Source: an uncultured bacterium (lineage in GTDB: Bacteria; Verrucomicrobiota; Lentisphaeria; Victivallales; Victivallaceae). From it: a DNA stretch of 15,447 nucleotides. The stretch spans positions 1-15,447 of the forward strand of contig URVC01000075.1 of the NCBI GenBank assembly GCA_900551245.1, written 5' to 3'. Position numbers and translations under genes: made by a program. The notes beneath the pieces were generated by a model. That model was not told the origin of the DNA. It saw only the letters and a list, made by a program, of their open reading frames with translations, and did not search any database. Each line of letters begins with the position of its first letter. Position 1 is the first letter of the stretch. Of the stretch, positions 13,614 to 15,447 are shown in pieces.

Positions 13614-14555
13614 TCAGCGCGAAACCTCGAGAGAACAGCGCCAGCTCCGGCTCTCTCCCGGAGCGACCGAAAAGCGGCGGAAGGGTTCGAGCGAGAAGAA
13701 CTTCTTCGGATGCTTCCAGAACACCGCCCGGTCCATGGCGGGAGTGCACTGGAGCGTGACGCTGTTGCAGAGCGGCGAAAAGTTTCCGGCGGCGATACTG
13801 GTGCCGGAGCGGATGGATTCCGTACTTTCCCCCGCGGCGGCAATGCTCTCCCGTGCCTTGCCCGGCAGCTGGAACCAGCTTTCGTTGAACCCCGGTGCGA
13901 TGTCGAAGAAGGGGTGGGCGTAGAGTTCGGTGTCAATCCGGCGGCGGCCGGTGTTGGCGAGGGTGAACTCATATTCGGCGGGGCTGTCGCCCGGCCGCAG
14001 GGTCAGCGTCACGGTCAACTCGTAGGAGTATCCGGCGTGATCGCCGGAATTCTGTTGGCAGACGATGCGGGTGGTTCCGCCGGAGCTCTCCACCGAGGTC
14101 TGCCACGGGAAGAGTTCGACCGGACGGGTTTCAAACCGTCCCGCACCGTGCTCCCGGACGACGCCGACGCCGATCTGAATCCGGGTGGAGTGGCCCGGGA
14201 GCTCCCCCGGGTCGAGTTCGAGAGTGGGGTAGAATTCGAACGGGCAGCCGTACGCCGGCAGCCGCCAGTGGGTGGAACGGGCCCGGAGGATGCTCGTTTC
14301 CGCACCCTGGGGAACCAGGCTCCGGATCCAGCCGCCGAGCAGGAAACGGCAACCGGTCGAACGCACGTCGCGCGGCTGCGAAGCGTCGACCACCTCGACC
14401 CGGAATGTGCCGGTGTCGAACCACTGCGACACCGGCGGCGGCGGATCCGGCGGCGTGCTCCGGCAGCCGGAGAACAGCAGAATTCCGAGGAGTCCAAAAA
14501 AATTCAACCATATCATTACAAACTGGTTGCCGGTTTGTCTTCTCCGATCCGTCAT
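13614..14555 (-). CDS. Predicted lipoprotein, galactose mutarotase-like
   Basis: This 313-residue protein has a lipoprotein signal: a hydrophobic stretch from about residue 14, then LLFSGC with C31 as the lipidated residue, and a Pro-rich linker (35-41). The mature part looks like the beta-sandwich of galactose mutarotases and related sugar-binding proteins. Supporting signs are HPFF at 214-217 (mutarotases have HPYF), THWRLPAYGCPFEF at 95-108, and a C-terminal FFSLEPFRRFSVAPGESRSW segment with E290 where the family has its catalytic acid. Identity is therefore tentative; enzyme activity is unproven and it may only bind sugar. The ATG at 14555 has GGAG only two bases upstream; the ATG at 14516 is an alternative that keeps the lipobox. 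It converges with the radical SAM gene, 5 bp between stops, and follows the GH13-like gene on the same strand. Confidence 0.75.
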   Translation of the reverse strand: MTDRRRQTGNQFVMIWLNFFGLLGILLFSGCRSTPPDPPPPVSQWFDTGTFRVEVVDASQPRDVRSTGCRFLLGGWIRSLVPQGAETSILRARSTHWRLPAYGCPFEFYPTLELDPGELPGHSTRIQIGVGVVREHGAGRFETRPVELFPWQTSVESSGGTTRIVCQQNSGDHAGYSYELTVTLTLRPGDSPAEYEFTLANTGRRRIDTELYAHPFFDIAPGFNESWFQLPGKARESIAAAGESTESIRSGTSIAAGNFSPLCNSVTLQCTPAMDRAVFWKHPKKFFSLEPFRRFSVAPGESRSWRCSLEVSR

Positions 14556-14579
14556 TTCTCCGTCACTTTTCCGTTATTT
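14546..14579. repeat. 34-bp tandem-repeat block, copy B
   Basis: It has the same three-unit structure as 5492-5525, starting with GATCC, and differs at three positions, all C for T on the plus strand. Here it overlaps the start codon and leader of the lipoprotein gene. The unit on the minus strand (about AAATAACGGA) also supplies the GGAG-like ribosome site. Confidence 0.8.
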
Positions 14580-14590
14580 AATTTTTTTTT

Positions 14591-14618
14591 AACATAGCAG
14601 GCGGGCGGCAGATTGCAA
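14591..14618 (-). promoter_or_regulatory. Promoter of the lipoprotein gene
   Basis: On the minus strand TTGCAA (14613-14618), 16 bp, TATGTT (14591-14596) preceded by GC, followed by a run of nine A. The start near 14584 leaves about 29 nt before the ATG. It matches the form seen at gmhA and tRNA-Leu. Confidence 0.55.
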
Positions 14619-14660
14619 TCCGATACCGGCGGAAAATCGGAGAAATCTCTCCCGCGTTGC

Positions 14661-15447
14661 TCACTGGATCAGAAATACGCCGAGGCCGCCCGCCGGAATC
14701 GCGGCGGAGAACTCCTTCTGCGCGGTCCCGAGCGCCTTCCCGCTCATGAGGTCGGTGACCTGGAACGTTTTTCCGCGCGGCAGCTTTGCTTCTGCGATTG
14801 GAATCGTGATGCGGAACGTTTCGTCGGATTTCCCGTTGTTCGGCACCACCAGCACCGCTTTGCCGTTGCGGAATCGTGCGTAGGCCTGCAGCATTCCGTT
14901 CCGGTCGGTCGAAACCTTGCAGATATTCGAGTTGCGGTGGTCGTCGGGGAAGTATTCGAAAATTTCCGGATGCTGCCGCCGGATCCGAATCATTTTTTTC
15001 ACCTGTTCGAAGAAGTCGCGGTTTTGCTCCTTCGCCTGCCAGTCGATCATATTGTAGTAGAGTCTCCAGCTTTTCGGAATCGGGTGCTTGTCGCGTTTGT
15101 AGAAGTAGTCGACGAAAAACTTCGATGGATTGTTCCACTCTTCGCCGAGATACCAGAGCGGCAGGAATGGTGCGAAGATCGCCTGATAGCCGATTGCGAT
15201 CGGGCTGCCCTTGACGATATAGTTTTTCGAATCGTGACAGGAGAGCATCAATGTGTAGAACCGTTCCCGGCCCGGCTCGCGATCGTAGTCGTCGCGCATG
15301 CGCAACTCCTCGCCACTGCGGATCATATCCACGATATTCTTTTTCAGGTAAAGATCGGAAACCCAGCGTACCTGCTGAGAACCTTTTTCATTTGTATGCG
15401 CCCAGCCAGCCCCATCTGGATTTGAGGCAGACAGCGTGGTATGTTCT
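14661..15447 (-). CDS. GH13-like (alpha-amylase family) protein, C-terminal part
   Basis: The frame is open from the window edge to a TGA at 14661-14663, giving about 261 visible residues; the start is outside. An early segment (TTLSASNPDGAGWAH) is followed by LSCHDSKNY, which resembles the conserved NHD region late in the alpha-amylase barrel, and by LPLWYLGEEWNNP, which resembles the YYGEE motif after it. Then comes an HPEIFEYF helix and a beta-rich C-terminal domain ending VFLIQ, as in domain C of the family. No NHD Asn is present (C70-H71-D72 in visible numbering). Activity and substrate are unknown, since the catalytic Asp and Glu regions lie outside the window. Base composition is somewhat more AT-rich than its neighbours. 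The lipoprotein gene downstream has its own promoter. Confidence 0.65.
   Translation of the reverse strand, partial: EHTTLSASNPDGAGWAHTNEKGSQQVRWVSDLYLKKNIVDMIRSGEELRMRDDYDREPGRERFYTLMLSCHDSKNYIVKGSPIAIGYQAIFAPFLPLWYLGEEWNNPSKFFVDYFYKRDKHPIPKSWRLYYNMIDWQAKEQNRDFFEQVKKMIRIRRQHPEIFEYFPDDHRNSNICKVSTDRNGMLQAYARFRNGKAVLVVPNNGKSDETFRITIPIAEAKLPRGKTFQVTDLMSGKALGTAQKEFSAAIPAGGLGVFLIQ

Noticed and set aside
14619..14660. Small inverted repeats (GGAGA/TCTCC and CCGAT/ATCGG) after the GH13-like gene
   Set aside because: Five-bp stems without a following T-tract; not convincing as a terminator.
1..15447. CRISPR arrays, rRNA genes, toxin-antitoxin or defence gene clusters
   Set aside because: I looked for regularly spaced repeats and for characteristic protein motifs and found none in this window.

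Overview
The window looks like chromosome from a GC-rich Gram-negative bacterium of the Planctomycetota-Verrucomicrobiota-Chlamydiota group, most plausibly a Victivallis-like member of the Lentisphaerota. This is inference. It rests on a prepilin-like protein with an FTLIELLVVIA N-terminus and a C-terminal H-x9-DG motif, a divergent AraC regulator, a large secreted glycoside hydrolase, and an LPS heptose isomerase gene. The first ~2 kb is visibly AT-richer than the rest.

Layout. (a) 1-2012 is a horizontally acquired flank: the 3' end of an IS66 transposase, a gene-poor stretch of about 360 bp with two small ORFs and a perfect palindrome, and a tyrosine recombinase gene whose start faces the 3' end of an intact tRNA-Leu(CAA) (2013-2096). 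This is the usual arrangement of an element integrated at a tRNA gene. (b) 2145-6871, all minus strand, is a tightly packed run: gmhA (heptose isomerase), uppS (undecaprenyl diphosphate synthase), cdsA (CDP-diacylglycerol synthase), an Lrp/AsnC regulator, a class I aminotransferase and an exported protein of unknown function. A good sigma70-type promoter lies just upstream of gmhA. The first three genes make envelope precursors; the regulator/aminotransferase pair overlaps and is probably co-expressed. (c) 7118-7870 plus is a FabG-like short-chain dehydrogenase behind a near-perfect 23-bp palindrome. (d) 7907-11680 minus is a secreted 1005-residue clan GH-A glycoside hydrolase preceded by a prepilin-like H-x9-DG protein. 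They are divergent from (e) 11784-13608 plus, an AraC regulator followed by an AmrS-like radical SAM enzyme; the two units share a compact promoter region centred on a 12-bp palindrome. (f) 13614-15447 minus is a mutarotase-like lipoprotein and the C-terminal part of a GH13-like protein that runs off the window.

How it fits together: (d)-(f) look like carbohydrate-utilisation genes under local AraC control, and (b) is an envelope-biogenesis operon. The less expected signals are non-coding: a 34-bp block of 11-bp tandem repeats present twice about 9 kb apart, a recurrent promoter form (TTGAAA/TTGCAA, 16-17 bp, TATGTT preceded by GC), and several operator-like palindromes. I see no complete defence system, CRISPR array or rRNA. 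No wholly new system is evident; the best candidates for follow-up are the repeat pair, the AraC/prepilin-like/hydrolase module and the Cys-rich integrase.
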